A DNA stretch of 6,262 nucleotides, from the NCBI GenBank assembly GCA_900547805.1, contig URIE01000101.1, positions 1 through 6,262 of the forward strand, read 5' to 3'. A program made the translations under genes and the position numbers. Source of the DNA: an uncultured Collinsella sp. GTDB lineage: Bacteria > Actinomycetota > Coriobacteriia > Coriobacteriales > Coriobacteriaceae. Below the pieces are notes generated by a model. That model was not told where the DNA came from. It did not search any database and was given only the letters and a program-made list of their open reading frames with translations. Shown here one piece after another: positions 6,228 through 6,262 of this stretch. The first letter of the stretch is position 1. Each line of letters opens with the position of its first letter.

Positions 6228-6262
6228 TGGCGGAGGAGGAGGGATTCGAACCCTCGTGACCT
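6228..6262 (-). tRNA. tRNA-Ser, 3' part, cut by the window edge
   Basis: Read on the minus strand this ends a tRNA: T arm GAGGG-TTCGAAT-CCCTC (6255-6239), acceptor strand CTCCTCC (6238-6232), discriminator G (6231) and encoded CCA (6230-6228). The G73 discriminator, the implied GGAGGAG 5' acceptor strand, and the bases before the T arm, which could be the end of a long variable arm, fit tRNA-Ser. The anticodon is outside the window, so the isoacceptor is unknown. Confidence 0.8.

Overview
The window looks like a chromosomal piece of a high-GC Gram-positive actinomycete, most likely an intestinal member of the Coriobacteriia close to Collinsella. This rests on strong G/C-ending codon preference (GAG, AAG, ATC, CTG), good Shine-Dalgarno sites, CCA-encoding tRNA genes and the character of the proteins. 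The genus is a judgement from memory, not a database match.

Layout. Positions 1-279 hold a tRNA array: the 3' part of a tRNA-Ile(GAT), a long hairpin, tRNA-Ala(TGC) and a second tRNA-Ile(GAT), closed by an intrinsic terminator at 294-323. A short leader with several overlapping inverted repeats leads into a rightward block: a bifunctional-nuclease (BFN/DUF151) family protein, a small two-helix membrane protein, an acidic protein I do not recognise, and then the ribosome-associated GTPase TypA/BipA. typA ends at a strong bidirectional terminator, followed by a 59-base double-hairpin intergenic repeat. Beyond it, two leftward genes converge on typA: a secreted/membrane bactofilin-like protein (3916-5061) and a TRIC/UPF0126 family membrane channel (5169-5858, probable TTG start).

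The last 400 bases (5859-6262) contain no gene I would call apart from RNA. On the plus strand there is a tRNA-Ser-like 5' end (6025-6036) and a tRNA-Ser-like 3' end (6137-6163) separated by about 100 bases filled with three perfect hairpins. Next comes a leftward terminator (6185-6216) serving a leftward tRNA-Ser gene whose 3' end is at 6228 and which runs off the window.

How the genes relate. The BFN protein, membrane protein and acidic protein are closely spaced and probably co-transcribed. TypA is a housekeeping translation/ribosome assembly factor with its own 117-base leader. The two leftward genes are separate envelope functions. I see no defence, CRISPR or biosynthetic system. The most unusual structures are non-coding: the split tRNA-Ser-like element with three hairpins, the strong hairpin wedged 11 bases in front of tRNA-Ala, and the convergent double-hairpin repeat.
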